A program made the translations under genes and the position numbers. A DNA stretch of 64,000 nt from Pseudomonas sp. MWU13-2105 (lineage in GTDB: Bacteria > Pseudomonadota > Gammaproteobacteria > Pseudomonadales > Pseudomonadaceae): NCBI RefSeq assembly GCF_023242315.1, contig NZ_JALLIY010000008.1:1-64000 (forward strand). The letters are read 5' to 3'. The notes under the pieces were generated by a model. The model did not search any database. It had not been told where the DNA came from and saw only the letters and a program-made list of their open reading frames with translations. Position 1 is the stretch's first letter; each line of letters opens with the position of its first letter. Positions 10,346-20,185 of this stretch are shown here, piece after piece.

Positions 10346-11119
10346 GTGCTGCAAAATATTCGTGTTGTCCTGGTCAATACCAGTCATCCGGGCAATATCG
10401 GCGGGGCCGCGCGGGCCATGAAGAACATGGGGCTGTCGCGCCTGGTATTGGTGGAGCCGCGGATCTTTCCGTCCGCTGAAGCCGATGCGCGGGCTTCCGG
10501 TGCCACCGATATCCTTGAAAACGCGCAAGTCGTCGCCACCTTGGAAGAGGCGTTGAACGGCTGCAACCTGGTGTTTGGCACCAGCGCCCGTGACCGCCGG
10601 ATTCCCTGGCCGCTGCTCGATCCTCGCGAATCCGGGGTGAAGGTGGTCGAGGAGGCCGGGCAGGGTGCCGAGATCGCGCTGGTGTTCGGGCGCGAGGATT
10701 CCGGCCTGACCAACGACGAGCTGCAGCGATGTCATTATCACGTGCATATTCCGTCCGATCCGGACTTCAGCTCGCTCAACCTGGCCACGGCGGTGCAGGT
10801 GCTGGCTTATGAGGTGCGGATGTCCTGGCTGGCGGCCGTCGGGCAGCCGAGCAAGGTAGAGAAGCTGGAAGTGGCGTCGACGCGCAGCGAAGAGCTGGCG
10901 ACCATGGATGAGATGGAGCGGTTCTACGGCCATCTGGAGCAGACCCTGGTGGCCATCGACTTCCTCGACCCCGAAAAGCCGCGCCATCTGATGGCTCGGT
11001 TGCGTCGCCTGTACGGGCGCAGTTCGGTCAGTCGCGCCGAGATGAATATTTTGCGGGGCATCCTCACGGAAACCGAAAAAGCGGCCCGGGGCGAGCTCCT
11101 TAAGCGGAAGGATCAGTGA
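10346..11119 (+). CDS. trmJ: tRNA (cytidine/uridine-2'-O-)-methyltransferase TrmJ
   Basis: SPOUT-class methyltransferase that methylates the ribose of nucleotide 32 in tRNAs. The SpoU core is visible as [20 protein letters not shown] near the N-terminus, [12 protein letters not shown] in the middle, and [16 protein letters not shown], which forms part of the knotted SAM site. The GTG at 10346 is chosen because GAGAG lies eight bases upstream and the protein then begins MLQNIRVVL; a GTG at 10337 is possible. The stop overlaps the cysE start by one base. Confidence 0.95.
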   Translation: MLQNIRVVLVNTSHPGNIGGAARAMKNMGLSRLVLVEPRIFPSAEADARASGATDILENAQVVATLEEALNGCNLVFGTSARDRRIPWPLLDPRESGVKVVEEAGQGAEIALVFGREDSGLTNDELQRCHYHVHIPSDPDFSSLNLATAVQVLAYEVRMSWLAAVGQPSKVEKLEVASTRSEELATMDEMERFYGHLEQTLVAIDFLDPEKPRHLMARLRRLYGRSSVSRAEMNILRGILTETEKAARGELLKRKDQ

Positions 11120-11895
11120 TGTTCGAGCGTTTGCGAGAAGATATCCAGAGCGTATTCCATCGTGACCCGGCGGCGCGCAATGCCTTTGAAGTGCTGACCT
11201 GCTATCCGGGCCTGCATGCCATCTGGCTGCATCGCCTGGGTCATGCGTTGTGGGGCATGGGCTGGAAGTGGCTGGCGCGAGTGGTGTCGAACTTCGGTCG
11301 CTGGTTGACCGGTATCGAGATCCATCCCGGGGCCAAGGTCGGGCGGCGGTTCTTTATCGACCATGGCATGGGTATCGTGATCGGCGAAACCGCCGAGATC
11401 GGCGATGACGTGACGATTTATCAGGGGGTGACCCTGGGTGGCACCAGTTGGAACAAGGGCAAGCGTCACCCGACGTTGGAGGATGGCGTGGTGGTGGGTG
11501 CCGGCGCCAAGGTGCTGGGGCCGTTTACCGTCGGCGCCGGGGCCAAGGTCGGTTCCAATGCGGTGGTGACCAAGGCGGTGCCTCCGGGGGCGACGGTGGT
11601 CGGTATTCCGGGGCGGATCATCATGAAGGCTGACGATCAGGTCGAAGCCAAGCGCAAGGCGATGGCGGAGAAGATCGGTTTCGATGCCTATGGCGTCAGC
11701 GAAGACATGCCGGACCCGGTGGCGCGGGCCATTGGTCAGTTGCTTGATCACTTGCAGGCGGTGGATGGGCGTCTGGAGGGGATGTGCGGGGCGCTGAAGG
11801 ACCTGGGTAGCAGCTATTGCGCCAAGGAGTTGCCGGAGTTGCAGTGTGATGGGTTTGTTGAGGTGAAGGGCGAGAACGAGGCCAAGGCGGGCTGA
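11119..11895 (+). CDS. cysE: serine O-acetyltransferase
   Basis: Acetylates L-serine with acetyl-CoA, the first committed step of cysteine synthesis. The 258-residue protein has a helical N-terminal part and a left-handed beta-helix of hexapeptide repeats (about residues 70-180) containing [19 protein letters not shown] and [24 protein letters not shown] 11119 overlaps the trmJ stop (TGATG); a GTG one codon earlier is the alternative. Its place just before the isc operon fits cysteine supply for Fe-S cluster assembly. The C-terminal tail (from about residue 200) is longer than the catalytic core and ends with [16 protein letters not shown]. Confidence 0.96.
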   Translation: MFERLREDIQSVFHRDPAARNAFEVLTCYPGLHAIWLHRLGHALWGMGWKWLARVVSNFGRWLTGIEIHPGAKVGRRFFIDHGMGIVIGETAEIGDDVTIYQGVTLGGTSWNKGKRHPTLEDGVVVGAGAKVLGPFTVGAGAKVGSNAVVTKAVPPGATVVGIPGRIIMKADDQVEAKRKAMAEKIGFDAYGVSEDMPDPVARAIGQLLDHLQAVDGRLEGMCGALKDLGSSYCAKELPELQCDGFVEVKGENEAKAG

Positions 11896-11896
11896 T

Positions 11897-11919
11897 CTTC
11901 GTCGGGCTTGCCCGCGAAG
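11897..11919. repeat. single REP-like element
   Basis: Short REP copy with arms CTTCG(T)CGGGC and GCCCGCGAAG, two bases after the cysE stop. It may act as a transcript-end hairpin. Confidence 0.5.
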
Positions 11920-12008
11920 AGGCCTTTGAAGGCCGTAAAAAACCATCGATCCAGCGCAATGCCATTACGCCCCGGACTTTGCTACAATTCGCGCGCGGTT
12001 TTAGCGGT

Positions 12009-12033
12009 AAACCCGACTAAAGCACTAGGTCTT
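12009..12033 (+). promoter_or_regulatory. candidate upstream IscR type 1 site
   Basis: The left half AAACCCGACT fits the type 1 IscR half-site (ATASYYGACT), while the right half is degenerate. It abuts a better site at 12034, the tandem arrangement known upstream of iscR in enterobacteria. Confidence 0.5.
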
Positions 12034-12058
12034 ATAGTTGACTTAAATACTCGGGAAT
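12034..12058 (+). promoter_or_regulatory. candidate IscR type 1 operator over the iscR promoter
   Basis: The 25-bp segment beginning ATAGTTGACTTAAATACTCG closely fits the type 1 IscR consensus. It covers the -35 hexamer, so [2Fe-2S]-IscR bound here would block transcription of the operon. Confidence 0.75.
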
Positions 12059-12066
12059 AGCATACT
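12038..12066 (+). promoter_or_regulatory. sigma-70 promoter of the isc operon
   Basis: TTGACT, a 17-base spacer and CATACT, about 40 bases before the iscR ATG. It overlaps the IscR operator. Confidence 0.75.
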
Positions 12067-12105
12067 CTTCCCCATCCCGATCCCGTAACTCCGTGGTACC
12101 TGTCC

Positions 12106-12597
12106 ATGCGACTGACTACAAAAGGCCGATACGCCGTGACCGCCATGCTCGACCTGGCGTTGCACGCGCAGCGCGGGCCGGTGTCTCTGGCCGATATCTC
12201 CGAGCGCCAAGGCATCTCCCTGTCCTACCTCGAACAGCTTTTCGCCAAGTTGCGCCGCAGCAACCTGGTGTCCAGCGTGCGTGGTCCCGGCGGCGGCTAC
12301 CAGCTGTCGCGCGAGATGCAGGGGATCCAGGTCGCCCAGGTGATCGATGCCGTGAATGAATCGGTCGATGCCACCAAATGCCAGGGGCTGGGCGATTGCC
12401 ACGGCGGCGATACCTGCCTGACCCACCATCTGTGGTGCGACCTCAGCCTGCAGATCCACGAATTTCTCAGCGGTATCAGCTTGGCGGACCTTGTCACTCG
12501 CCGTGAAGTGCAAGAAGTCGCCCAGCGTCAGGATCAGCGCCGCGGTAATAACAGGGCGCTACACCTGGACAAGATCGAAGCGTCCGCCGTCGAATGA
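12106..12597 (+). CDS. iscR: Fe-S cluster assembly transcriptional regulator IscR
   Basis: Rrf2-family regulator with a winged helix-turn-helix at about residues 1-65 and a [2Fe-2S] site formed by Cys92, Cys98, Cys104 and His107. These are the ligand positions of the E. coli protein, which has an unusual three-Cys, one-His set. A fifth candidate, Cys111, is also present. Holo-IscR represses its own operon, and the matching operator is upstream. The 163-residue length is usual. It is the first gene of iscR-iscS-iscU-iscA-hscB-hscA-fdx-iscX. Confidence 0.97.
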   Translation: MRLTTKGRYAVTAMLDLALHAQRGPVSLADISERQGISLSYLEQLFAKLRRSNLVSSVRGPGGGYQLSREMQGIQVAQVIDAVNESVDATKCQGLGDCHGGDTCLTHHLWCDLSLQIHEFLSGISLADLVTRREVQEVAQRQDQRRGNNRALHLDKIEASAVE

Positions 12598-12647
12598 CAG
12601 CCAAAGAGCCCGCGGTGCGCCAGCCAGCCTGATTTAGGAGAGTGTCC

Positions 12648-13862
12648 ATGAAATTGCCGATTTACCTTGATTACTCAGCGACGACCCCGGTTGATCCGCG
12701 TGTCGCCCAGAAAATGAGTGAATGCCTGCTGGTCGACGGAAACTTCGGTAACCCGGCGTCCCGTTCCCACGTGTTTGGCTGGAAAGCCGAAGAGTCCGTG
12801 GAAAATGCGCGCCGCCAGGTGGCCGACCTGGTCAATGCCGACCCGCGCGAAATCGTCTGGACCTCCGGTGCCACCGAGTCCGACAACCTGGCGATCAAGG
12901 GTGTCGCACACTTCTATGCCAGCAAGGGCAAGCACCTGATCACCAGCAAGATCGAACACAAGGCTGTCCTCGACACCATGCGCCAACTGGAGCGCGAAGG
13001 TTTCGAAGTCACCTACATCGAGCCTCGTGAAGACGGCCTGATCACTCCGGCCATGGTCGAGGCCGCCCTGCGCGACGACACCATCCTGGTCTCGATCATG
13101 CACGTGAACAACGAGATCGGCACCATTAACGACATCGCCGCCATCGGCGAGCTGACCCGCTCGCGCGGCGTGCTGTTCCATGTGGATGCGGCTCAGTCCA
13201 CCGGCAAGGTCGACATCGACCTGCAGCAACTGAAAGTCGACCTGATGTCCTTCTCGGCCCACAAGACCTACGGTCCCAAAGGCATCGGCGCGCTGTACGT
13301 CAGCCGCAAGCCGCGGGTTCGCCTCGAGGCGACCATGCATGGCGGCGGTCATGAGCGTGGCATGCGTTCCGGCACCCTGGCGACCCACCAGATCGTCGGC
13401 ATGGGCGAAGCGTTCCGTGTGGCCAAGGAAGACATGGCGGCCGAGAACCTGCGCATCAAGGCCCTGAGCGAGCGCTTCTACAAGCAGGTCGAGCATCTGG
13501 AAGAGCTGTACATCAACGGCAGCATGAGCGCCCGCGTACCGCACAACCTGAACCTGAGCTTCAACTACGTCGAAGGCGAGTCGCTGATCATGGCGCTCAA
13601 GGATCTGGCGGTTTCCTCCGGTTCCGCTTGCACCTCGGCTTCGCTGGAGCCTTCGTACGTACTGCGTGCCCTGGGCCGTAACGACGAACTGGCGCACAGC
13701 TCGATCCGCTTCACCTTCGGCCGCTTCACCACCGAAGAAGAAATCGATTATGCCGCGCAGAAAGTCTGCGAGGCCGTCACCAAGCTGCGCGCTTTGTCGC
13801 CGCTGTGGGACATGTTCAAAGACGGCGTCGATATCTCGAAGATCGAGTGGGCGGCACACTAA
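12648..13862 (+). CDS. iscS: cysteine desulfurase IscS
   Basis: PLP enzyme that removes sulfur from cysteine as a persulfide and delivers it to IscU and other acceptors, including tRNA thiolation enzymes. With start ATG 12648 (AGGAGA six bases upstream, N-terminus [16 protein letters not shown]) the PLP lysine is Lys206 in SAHKTYGP. The persulfide cysteine is Cys328 in [10 protein letters not shown], both at the E. coli positions. 404 residues. A GTG at 12642 is a less likely start. Confidence 0.98.
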   Translation: MKLPIYLDYSATTPVDPRVAQKMSECLLVDGNFGNPASRSHVFGWKAEESVENARRQVADLVNADPREIVWTSGATESDNLAIKGVAHFYASKGKHLITSKIEHKAVLDTMRQLEREGFEVTYIEPREDGLITPAMVEAALRDDTILVSIMHVNNEIGTINDIAAIGELTRSRGVLFHVDAAQSTGKVDIDLQQLKVDLMSFSAHKTYGPKGIGALYVSRKPRVRLEATMHGGGHERGMRSGTLATHQIVGMGEAFRVAKEDMAAENLRIKALSERFYKQVEHLEELYINGSMSARVPHNLNLSFNYVEGESLIMALKDLAVSSGSACTSASLEPSYVLRALGRNDELAHSSIRFTFGRFTTEEEIDYAAQKVCEAVTKLRALSPLWDMFKDGVDISKIEWAAH

Positions 13863-13961
13863 ATAAAGAAGCCGCCACATACGGGTCCTGTAGCGACGCG
13901 GCAAGCAACGGCTGGCGCAGCACGGGACCGAGAGCGGCCCTGATGAGTGAGGATTAGTACC

Positions 13962-14348
13962 ATGGCTTACAGCGAAAAGGTCATCGACCACTACGAAAAC
14001 CCGCGTAACGTCGGCAAGATGAACGCGGAAGACCCGGATGTCGGCACCGGCATGGTCGGCGCCCCGGCGTGCGGCGACGTGATGCGCCTGCAGATCAAGG
14101 TCAACGAACAAGGCATCATCGAAGATGCCAAGTTCAAGACCTATGGTTGCGGTTCGGCTATCGCCTCCAGCTCCCTGGCTACCGAGTGGATGAAGGGCAA
14201 GACTCTGGATGAAGCGGAGACCATCAAGAACACTCAGCTGGCTGAAGAGCTGGCCCTGCCGCCAGTGAAAATCCACTGCTCGGTACTCGCCGAAGATGCC
14301 ATCAAGGCCGCCGTTCGCGATTACAAGCAGAAGAAAGGCCTGATCTGA
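13962..14348 (+). CDS. iscU: Fe-S cluster scaffold protein IscU
   Basis: Scaffold on which [2Fe-2S] clusters are built. Its 128 residues include Cys37, Asp39, Cys63, His105 and Cys106 as cluster ligands, and LPPVK (99-103), the peptide recognised by the chaperone HscA. The ATG at 13962 follows GAGG and gives MAYSEKVIDHYENPRN; a GTG at 13947 is in frame but not family-like. The 99-base spacer after iscS contains a GGGTCC/GGACC hairpin that may affect relative expression. Confidence 0.98.
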   Translation: MAYSEKVIDHYENPRNVGKMNAEDPDVGTGMVGAPACGDVMRLQIKVNEQGIIEDAKFKTYGCGSAIASSSLATEWMKGKTLDEAETIKNTQLAEELALPPVKIHCSVLAEDAIKAAVRDYKQKKGLI

Positions 14349-14393
14349 ACGATCCGGCGTTGAAGACTTGGGCGATATAGTAAGGAGTCACCG

Positions 14394-14717
14394 ATGGCTA
14401 TCAGCATGACAGAAGCGGCTGCTCGACACGTGCGACGCTCCCTTGACGGGCGCGGCAAAGGTGAAGGGATTCGTCTGGGTGTTCGCACCACAGGCTGTTC
14501 CGGCCTGGCCTACGTGCTGGAGTTCGTCGACGAGGTGGTGGCGGAAGACCAGGTGTTCGAGAGTCACGGCGAGAAAGTGATCATCGACCCGAAAAGCCTC
14601 ACCTACCTGGACGGCACCGAGCTGGATTTCGTCAAGGAAGGGTTGAACGAAGGCTTCAAGTTCAACAACCCCAACGTGCGCGGTGAATGTGGCTGCGGCG
14701 AAAGCTTCAACATCTGA
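14394..14717 (+). CDS. iscA: Fe-S cluster assembly protein IscA
   Basis: A-type carrier of 107 residues that transfers or stores iron and clusters. The three conserved cysteines are Cys35 (TTGCSGLAY) and Cys99/Cys101 in the C-terminal CGCGESF motif. AAGGAG lies just before the start. Located between iscU and hscB as in other gamma-proteobacteria. Confidence 0.97.
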   Translation: MAISMTEAAARHVRRSLDGRGKGEGIRLGVRTTGCSGLAYVLEFVDEVVAEDQVFESHGEKVIIDPKSLTYLDGTELDFVKEGLNEGFKFNNPNVRGECGCGESFNI

Positions 14718-14725
14718 GGCTTCTT

Positions 14726-15247
14726 GTGGGTACTCCTTGTCATTTCGCTTTATTCGAGTTGCAGCCGAGCTTTACGCTGGATCTCGAACAGTTGGCCGCG
14801 CGCTATCGAGAACTGGCGCGCGCTGTGCACCCGGACCGCTTTGCCGACGCTTCCGAGCGTGAGCAACGCCTGGCCCTGGAGCAGTCCGCCAGCCTCAACG
14901 AGGCCTACCAGACCCTCAAGAGTCCTCCCAAGCGTGCGCGCTACCTGCTCGCCATGGGCGGTCGCGAGTTGCCGCTGGAGGTCACGGTGCACGATCCGGA
15001 TTTCCTCATGCAGCAGATGCAGTGGCGCGAGGAACTCGAGGAGTTGCAGGACGAGGCGGACCTGCCCGGTATCGCCACGTTCAAGCGCCGCTTGAAAGTC
15101 GCCCAGGATCAATTGAACGACAGCTTCGCAGCCTGTTGGAACGATGCCGCGCAACGCGAACAGGCCGAACGCCTGATGCGGCGCATGCAGTTTCTCGACA
15201 AGCTCACCTACGAAGTGCGCCAGTTAGAAGAGCGCCTCGACGATTAA
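14726..15247 (+). CDS. hscB: Fe-S cluster co-chaperone HscB
   Basis: J-domain co-chaperone that brings IscU to HscA and stimulates its ATPase. The start is the GTG at 14726, eight bases after iscA, with TGAGG upstream; this gives the family N-terminus [10 protein letters not shown]. The HPD motif is at residues 35-37. The C-terminal helical domain (about 90-173) binds IscU. 173 residues; an in-frame ATG at 14687 lies inside iscA and is rejected. Confidence 0.96.
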   Translation: MGTPCHFALFELQPSFTLDLEQLAARYRELARAVHPDRFADASEREQRLALEQSASLNEAYQTLKSPPKRARYLLAMGGRELPLEVTVHDPDFLMQQMQWREELEELQDEADLPGIATFKRRLKVAQDQLNDSFAACWNDAAQREQAERLMRRMQFLDKLTYEVRQLEERLDD

Positions 15248-15298
15248 CCCAGTGCCGCCTCGGTCGCACGCCTGATATTCAGATAAGTCCAGATAACG

Positions 15299-17161
15299 AT
15301 GGCCCTACTGCAGATCGCCGAACCCGGCCAGAGTCCTCAACCGCACCAGCGTCGCCTGGCTGTGGGGATCGACTTGGGCACTACCAATTCGCTGGTCGCT
15401 GCATTGCGCAGTGGTCTTTCCGAGCCGTTGCCCGATGCCGACGGGCAGGTGATCCTGCCGTCCGCGGTGCGCTATCACGCCGACCGCATTGAAGTCGGCC
15501 AGTCGGCCAAGCTGGCCGCCGCCGGTGATCCGTTCAATACCGTGTTGTCGGTGAAGCGCCTGATGGGCCGCGGCCTGGCGGACGTCAAGCAGTTGGGCGA
15601 GCAACTGCCCTACCGCTTTGTCGGCGGTGAGTCGCACATGCCGTTCATCGACACTGTGCAGGGGCCGAAAAGCCCGGTGGAAGTGTCCGCGGAAATCCTC
15701 AAGGTGCTGCGTCAGCGCGCCGAGTCGAGCCTGGGCGGCGAACTGGTGGGGGCGGTGATCACCGTGCCGGCTTATTTCGATGAGCCCCAGCGCCAGGCGA
15801 CCAAGGATGCGGCCCGGCTTGCCGGGCTCAACGTGCTGCGCCTGCTCAACGAGCCGACCGCTGCTGCGGTGGCTTACGGCCTGGATCAGAATGCCGAAGG
15901 CGTGGTCGCCATCTATGACCTGGGTGGCGGGACCTTCGATATTTCCATCCTGCGCCTGACCCGTGGCGTCTTCGAAGTGCTGGCCACCGGTGGCGACAGT
16001 GCCCTGGGCGGCGATGATTTCGACCATGCGATTGCCGGCTGGATCATTGAGCAGGCGGGTTTGTCCGCCGATCTCGATCCGGGGGCGCAGCGTCATCTGC
16101 TGCAAACCGCCTGTGCCGCCAAGGAAGCCCTGACCGATACGGCTTCGGTCGAGGTGGTGTATGGCGACTGGCGGGCGGTATTGACCCGCGAAACCTTCGA
16201 TGCGCTGATCGAGCCCATGGTTGCGCGCAGCCTCAAGGCTTGCCGACGCGCCGTGCGTGACTCGAACGTGGAGCTCGACGAGGTCCAGGCCGTGGTCATG
16301 GTCGGTGGTTCGACCCGTGTGCCGCGTGTTCGCGAGGCGGTCGCCGAGATGTTCGGTCGCCAGCCGTTGACCGAGATCGATCCCGATCAGGTGGTGGCCA
16401 TCGGTGCCGCGATCCAGGCCGATACCCTGGCCGGCAACAAGCGCGATGGTGGCGAGTTGCTGCTGTTGGACGTGATTCCGTTGTCCTTGGGGCTGGAGAC
16501 CATGGGCGGCCTGATGGAGAAGGTGATTCCGCGCAACACCACCATCCCTGTCGCCCGGGCCCAGGACTTCACCACTTATAAAGATGGCCAGTCGGCCATG
16601 ATGATCCACGTCCTGCAGGGCGAACGTGAGCTGATCAGCGACTGCCGCTCCCTGGCGCGCTTCGAATTGCGCGGCATTCCGGCCATGGTTGCGGGCGCGG
16701 CGAAGATCCGCGTGACCTTCCAGGTCGATGCCGACGGCTTGCTCGATGTCTCGGCCCGCGAACTGGGTTCGGGTGTCGAGGCGAGCATCCAGGTCAAGCC
16801 GTCCTACGGCCTGACCGACGGCGAAATCGCCAGGATGCTCAAGGATTCGTTCCAGTACGCCGGTGACGACAAGGTCGCCCGTGTGCTGCGTGAGCAGCAG
16901 GTCGACGCCCAGCGTCTGGTCGAGGCCGTGCAGGCGGCTTTGGAAGCCGATGGCGAGCGCTTGCTGGATGCCGACGAGCGCATGGTCATTGACCTGCAGG
17001 TGCGGGAACTGACCGAACTGATGAAAGGCACCGATGGTTACGCCATCGAGCAGCAGACCAAGCGTCTGTCGCAAGTGACCGACGCCTTTGCCGCCCGCCG
17101 CCTGGATTCGACGGTCAAGGCCGCCCTTGCGGGGCGCAACCTGAATGAGATTGGGGAATAA
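15299..17161 (+). CDS. hscA: Fe-S assembly chaperone HscA (Hsp70 family)
   Basis: Specialised Hsp70 that uses ATP to release clusters from IscU. The 620-residue product has the ATPase signatures [28 protein letters not shown] and [14 protein letters not shown] in the first 370 residues. The substrate domain follows, beginning with [14 protein letters not shown]. It has the shortened N-terminus and lid typical of HscA rather than DnaK. Fdx starts three bases downstream. Confidence 0.98.
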   Translation: MALLQIAEPGQSPQPHQRRLAVGIDLGTTNSLVAALRSGLSEPLPDADGQVILPSAVRYHADRIEVGQSAKLAAAGDPFNTVLSVKRLMGRGLADVKQLGEQLPYRFVGGESHMPFIDTVQGPKSPVEVSAEILKVLRQRAESSLGGELVGAVITVPAYFDEPQRQATKDAARLAGLNVLRLLNEPTAAAVAYGLDQNAEGVVAIYDLGGGTFDISILRLTRGVFEVLATGGDSALGGDDFDHAIAGWIIEQAGLSADLDPGAQRHLLQTACAAKEALTDTASVEVVYGDWRAVLTRETFDALIEPMVARSLKACRRAVRDSNVELDEVQAVVMVGGSTRVPRVREAVAEMFGRQPLTEIDPDQVVAIGAAIQADTLAGNKRDGGELLLLDVIPLSLGLETMGGLMEKVIPRNTTIPVARAQDFTTYKDGQSAMMIHVLQGERELISDCRSLARFELRGIPAMVAGAAKIRVTFQVDADGLLDVSARELGSGVEASIQVKPSYGLTDGEIARMLKDSFQYAGDDKVARVLREQQVDAQRLVEAVQAALEADGERLLDADERMVIDLQVRELTELMKGTDGYAIEQQTKRLSQVTDAFAARRLDSTVKAALAGRNLNEIGE

Positions 17162-17163
17162 CG

Positions 17164-17505
17164 ATGCCGCAGGTGATTTTTCTGCCACACGAAAAGTTTT
17201 GCCCCGAGGGCTTGGTCGTAGAGGCTGAGACGGGGGTCTCGATCCTCGAACTGGCTCACGAGAACCACATCGAAATGGAAAGTGCCTGTGGTGGTGTTTG
17301 CGCCTGTACCACCTGTCATTGCCTGATTCGCGAAGGTTTCGACTCGCTGGAAGAGGCCGATGAGCTGGAAGAAGACTACCTTGATAAGGCTTGGGGGCTG
17401 GAAGCCCAGTCGCGCCTGGCTTGTCAGGCCAAAGTCGGGACCGAGGACCTGACCGTCGAGATTCCGAAGTACTCGCTCAACCACGCCGCCGAAGCGCCGC
17501 ATTGA
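17164..17505 (+). CDS. fdx: ISC-system [2Fe-2S] ferredoxin
   Basis: A 113-residue adrenodoxin-type ferredoxin supplying electrons for cluster assembly. Cluster ligands are Cys42, Cys48, Cys51 and Cys87, the same positions as in E. coli Fdx; Cys46 and Cys53 are additional. The acidic stretch DSLEEADELEEDYLD after the cluster loop is the likely docking face for IscS. Three-base gap to hscA. Confidence 0.98.
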   Translation: MPQVIFLPHEKFCPEGLVVEAETGVSILELAHENHIEMESACGGVCACTTCHCLIREGFDSLEEADELEEDYLDKAWGLEAQSRLACQAKVGTEDLTVEIPKYSLNHAAEAPH

Positions 17506-17519
17506 TTCAAGGAGCTGTC

Positions 17520-17720
17520 ATGAGCCTGAAATGGGTTGATGTGCTGGAAATCGCGATTCAACTGGCTGAAACCAAGCCGGAAGTTGATCCAATGTCGGTC
17601 AACTTCGTCGATCTGCAGAAGTGGGTGATGGCATTACCCGAGTTCGATGACAAGCCTGAGCACTGCGGCGAGAAGATTCTGGAGGCCATTCAGGCCCACT
17701 GGATCGAAGAACGCGACTGA
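17520..17720 (+). CDS. iscX: Fe-S assembly protein IscX
   Basis: A 66-residue acidic protein (MSLKWVDVLEIAIQLAE at the N-terminus) that binds IscS and iron and modulates desulfurase activity. The ATG at 17520 is preceded by AAGGAG; the frame is open further upstream inside fdx but without a start signal. It is the last gene of the isc operon. Confidence 0.95.
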   Translation: MSLKWVDVLEIAIQLAETKPEVDPMSVNFVDLQKWVMALPEFDDKPEHCGEKILEAIQAHWIEERD

Positions 17721-17733
17721 GCAATGCAGCAGG

Positions 17734-17763
17734 TTAGGCAATACCCAGGAACCCGCGTATAAT
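17734..17763 (+). promoter_or_regulatory. probable ndk promoter with the -10 inside a hairpin
   Basis: TATAAT at 17758-17763 lies in the loop of the palindrome ACCCGCG...CGCGGGT. A weak -35 (TTAGGC) lies 18 bases upstream. The same hairpin, followed by TTTAATTTTT, could end isc transcription. Confidence 0.5.
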
Positions 17764-17808
17764 TCGCGGGTTTAATTTTTGGCAAATCACTGTTTCTGGA
17801 GTTACACC

Positions 17809-18234
17809 ATGGCTGTTCAACGTACTTTCTCCATCATCAAGCCTGACGCCGTTGCAAAAAACGTGATCGGCAAGATCGTTTCCCGTTTTGAAGACGCTGG
17901 CCTGCGCGTTGTCGCTTCGAAAATGAAGCAACTGTCCAAAGCTGAAGCCGAAGGCTTCTACGCTGAGCACAGCGCTCGCGGTTTCTTCGGCGAACTGGTT
18001 GCCTTCATGACTTCCGGTCCGGTGGTTGTCCAGGTGCTGGAAGGTGAAAACGCTATCGCTCGCAACCGTGAGCTGATGGGCGCTACCAACCCTAAAGAAG
18101 CCGCTGCCGGTACCATCCGCGCCGATTTCGCCGAGTCCATCGACGCCAACGCCGTACACGGTTCGGACTCCGAAGCTGCCGCTGCTCGCGAAATTGCTTA
18201 CTTCTTCGCTGCTACCGAAGTAACCGCTCGCTAA
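17809..18234 (+). CDS. ndk: nucleoside diphosphate kinase
   Basis: Transfers phosphate from ATP to other nucleoside diphosphates through phospho-His117 (NAVHGSDS). The 141-residue sequence starts [15 protein letters not shown] and is clearly full length. The ATG at 17809 follows GGAG; an in-frame ATG at 17779 would add non-family residues. Codon use is strongly biased, as expected for a highly expressed gene. Confidence 0.98.
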   Translation: MAVQRTFSIIKPDAVAKNVIGKIVSRFEDAGLRVVASKMKQLSKAEAEGFYAEHSARGFFGELVAFMTSGPVVVQVLEGENAIARNRELMGATNPKEAAAGTIRADFAESIDANAVHGSDSEAAAAREIAYFFAATEVTAR

Positions 18235-18262
18235 GCACAGGCTTATGAGTGAAGGTGAAACC

Positions 18263-19411
18263 ATGACGACATCGACTGGCAAGACAAACCTGTTGGGGCT
18301 GACTCAACCGGAAATGGAAAAATTCTTCGACTCAATCGGGGAGAAGCGTTTCCGTGCCGGTCAGGTAATGAAATGGATTCACCACTTTGGCGTCGATGAT
18401 TTCGATGCCATGACGAACGTCAGCAAGGCCTTGCGCGAAAAGCTCAAGGCTGTTGCTGAGGTGCGTGGTCCGGAAGTGGTCAGCGAGGACATTTCCACCG
18501 ACGGCACCCGTAAATGGGTGGTGCGCGTGGCGTCCGGCAGCTGCGTCGAGACCGTCTACATTCCCCAGGGCAAGCGCGGCACCTTGTGTGTTTCGTCCCA
18601 GGCGGGCTGTGCCCTGGACTGCAGTTTCTGCTCCACCGGCAAGCAAGGCTTCAACAGCAACCTCACCGCCGCCGAAGTCATCGGCCAGGTGTGGATTGCC
18701 AACAAATCCTTTGGCAGCGTCCCGGCGACCGTCGACCGTGCCATCACCAACGTGGTGATGATGGGCATGGGTGAGCCGCTGCTGAACTTCGACAACGTCA
18801 TCGCGGCCATGCACCTGATGATGGACGACCTGGGCTACGGCATCTCCAAGCGCCGCGTGACCCTGTCGACCTCCGGCGTGGTACCGATGATCGACGTGCT
18901 CGCCGAGCACATCGACGTCTCCCTGGCACTGTCGCTGCACGCACCGAATGACGCATTGCGTAACCAATTGGTGCCGATCAACAAGAAATATCCGCTTAAG
19001 ATGCTGCTTGAGTCGTGCCGTCGCTACATGGCGACCCTCGGCGAGAAGCGCGTCCTGACCATCGAGTACACCCTGCTCAAGGATGTCAACGACCAGGTCG
19101 AGCACGCCGTCGAGATGATCGAGCTGCTCAAGGACACGCCGTGCAAGATCAACCTGATTCCGTTCAACCCGTTCCCGCATTCGGGCTACGAGCGCCCGAG
19201 CAACAATGCGATCCGGCGTTTCCAGGATCTGTTGCATCAGGCCGGCTACAACGTCACGGTACGCACCACCCGCGGTGAAGACATCGACGCGGCTTGTGGT
19301 CAACTGGTGGGGCAGGTGCTGGATCGCACCCGTCGCAGCGAACGCTACATCGCCGTACGTGAGCTGAGTGCCGATGCCGAAAGTCCGCAAAGCGCCGCGA
19401 ACCGAAACTGA
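18263..19411 (+). CDS. rlmN: dual-specificity rRNA/tRNA adenine-C2 methyltransferase RlmN
   Basis: Radical-SAM enzyme that methylates C2 of A2503 in 23S rRNA and A37 in tRNAs. With start ATG 18263 (AAGGTGA upstream) the [4Fe-4S] motif is Cys116-X3-Cys120-X2-Cys123. The conserved C-terminal Cys345 in DIDAACGQL matches one of the catalytic cysteines. 382 residues. An ATG at 18245 is in frame but would add six residues not typical of the family. The neighbours ndk, pilW, rodZ and ispG match other pseudomonads. Confidence 0.97.
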   Translation: MTTSTGKTNLLGLTQPEMEKFFDSIGEKRFRAGQVMKWIHHFGVDDFDAMTNVSKALREKLKAVAEVRGPEVVSEDISTDGTRKWVVRVASGSCVETVYIPQGKRGTLCVSSQAGCALDCSFCSTGKQGFNSNLTAAEVIGQVWIANKSFGSVPATVDRAITNVVMMGMGEPLLNFDNVIAAMHLMMDDLGYGISKRRVTLSTSGVVPMIDVLAEHIDVSLALSLHAPNDALRNQLVPINKKYPLKMLLESCRRYMATLGEKRVLTIEYTLLKDVNDQVEHAVEMIELLKDTPCKINLIPFNPFPHSGYERPSNNAIRRFQDLLHQAGYNVTVRTTRGEDIDAACGQLVGQVLDRTRRSERYIAVRELSADAESPQSAANRN

Positions 19412-19423
19412 GAGAGGACCTCC

Positions 19424-20185
19424 ATGACCCTGCGCGCTGCGCTCCTTGTAGTATTCGTCGGCCTGTTGGCCGGCTGCGTTTCCACGGGTAATGTCGACCC
19501 GTTGAGTACCAGCAAGGGGCGCGATGAAGCGCGCGCGGCCTATGTGCAACTGGGCATCGGTTATCTGCAGCAAGGCCAGACCGAACAGGCCAAGGTGCCG
19601 CTCAAGAAAGCCCTGGAGATGAACAGCTCCGATCCGGATGCCAACGCCGCCCTGGCGCTGGTGTTCCAGGCCGAAGGCGAAACGCAACTGGCCGAGGAGC
19701 ACTTCCACAAGGCCCTGTCGTCGCGTCCGAACGACGCGCGCACGCTCAACAATTACGGCAGCTTCCTGTTCGAACTCAAGCGTTACAAGGACGCCTACGA
19801 GCGTTTCGAGCAGGCCGCCGCCGACAGCCTCTACACCGAACGCTCGCGGGTTTTCGAAAACCTCGGCCTGACCGCCCTGGCCCTCGGCCAACGCGACCTG
19901 GCCCTGCAACATTTCGACAAATCCCTGCGCCTGAACCGTCAACAGCCACGTGCTTTGCTGGAAATGGCTGAGTTGTCTTACGAAGACAGGCATTATGTGC
20001 CCGCACGCGATTATTACGCGCGTTTCAGCCTGCTGAGCGAGCAAAATGCACGTAGTCTATTGCTCGGTATCCGCCTGGCGAAAATCTACGAAGATCGTGA
20101 CAAGGCCGCCAGTTACGGCTTGCAACTAAAACGACTCTATCCCGGTACGCCGGAATATCAGCAATACCTGTCGGAGCAAAGATGA
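19424..20185 (+). CDS. pilW: type IV pilus biogenesis/stability lipoprotein PilW (PilF)
   Basis: Outer-membrane pilotin with tetratricopeptide repeats that helps the PilQ secretin assemble. The N-terminus is a lipoprotein signal ending LLAGC (Cys18). At least four TPR units follow between about residues 35 and 200 (for example AYVQLGIGYLQQGQTEQA). 253 residues. It overlaps rodZ by ATGA. P. aeruginosa calls this protein PilF. Confidence 0.95.
   Translation: MTLRAALLVVFVGLLAGCVSTGNVDPLSTSKGRDEARAAYVQLGIGYLQQGQTEQAKVPLKKALEMNSSDPDANAALALVFQAEGETQLAEEHFHKALSSRPNDARTLNNYGSFLFELKRYKDAYERFEQAAADSLYTERSRVFENLGLTALALGQRDLALQHFDKSLRLNRQQPRALLEMAELSYEDRHYVPARDYYARFSLLSEQNARSLLLGIRLAKIYEDRDKAASYGLQLKRLYPGTPEYQQYLSEQR

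Noticed and set aside
10202-10987. Upstream extension of the suhB frame across trmJ
   Set aside because: The extension is antisense to trmJ, and the family N-terminus starts at 10201 with a ribosome-binding site.
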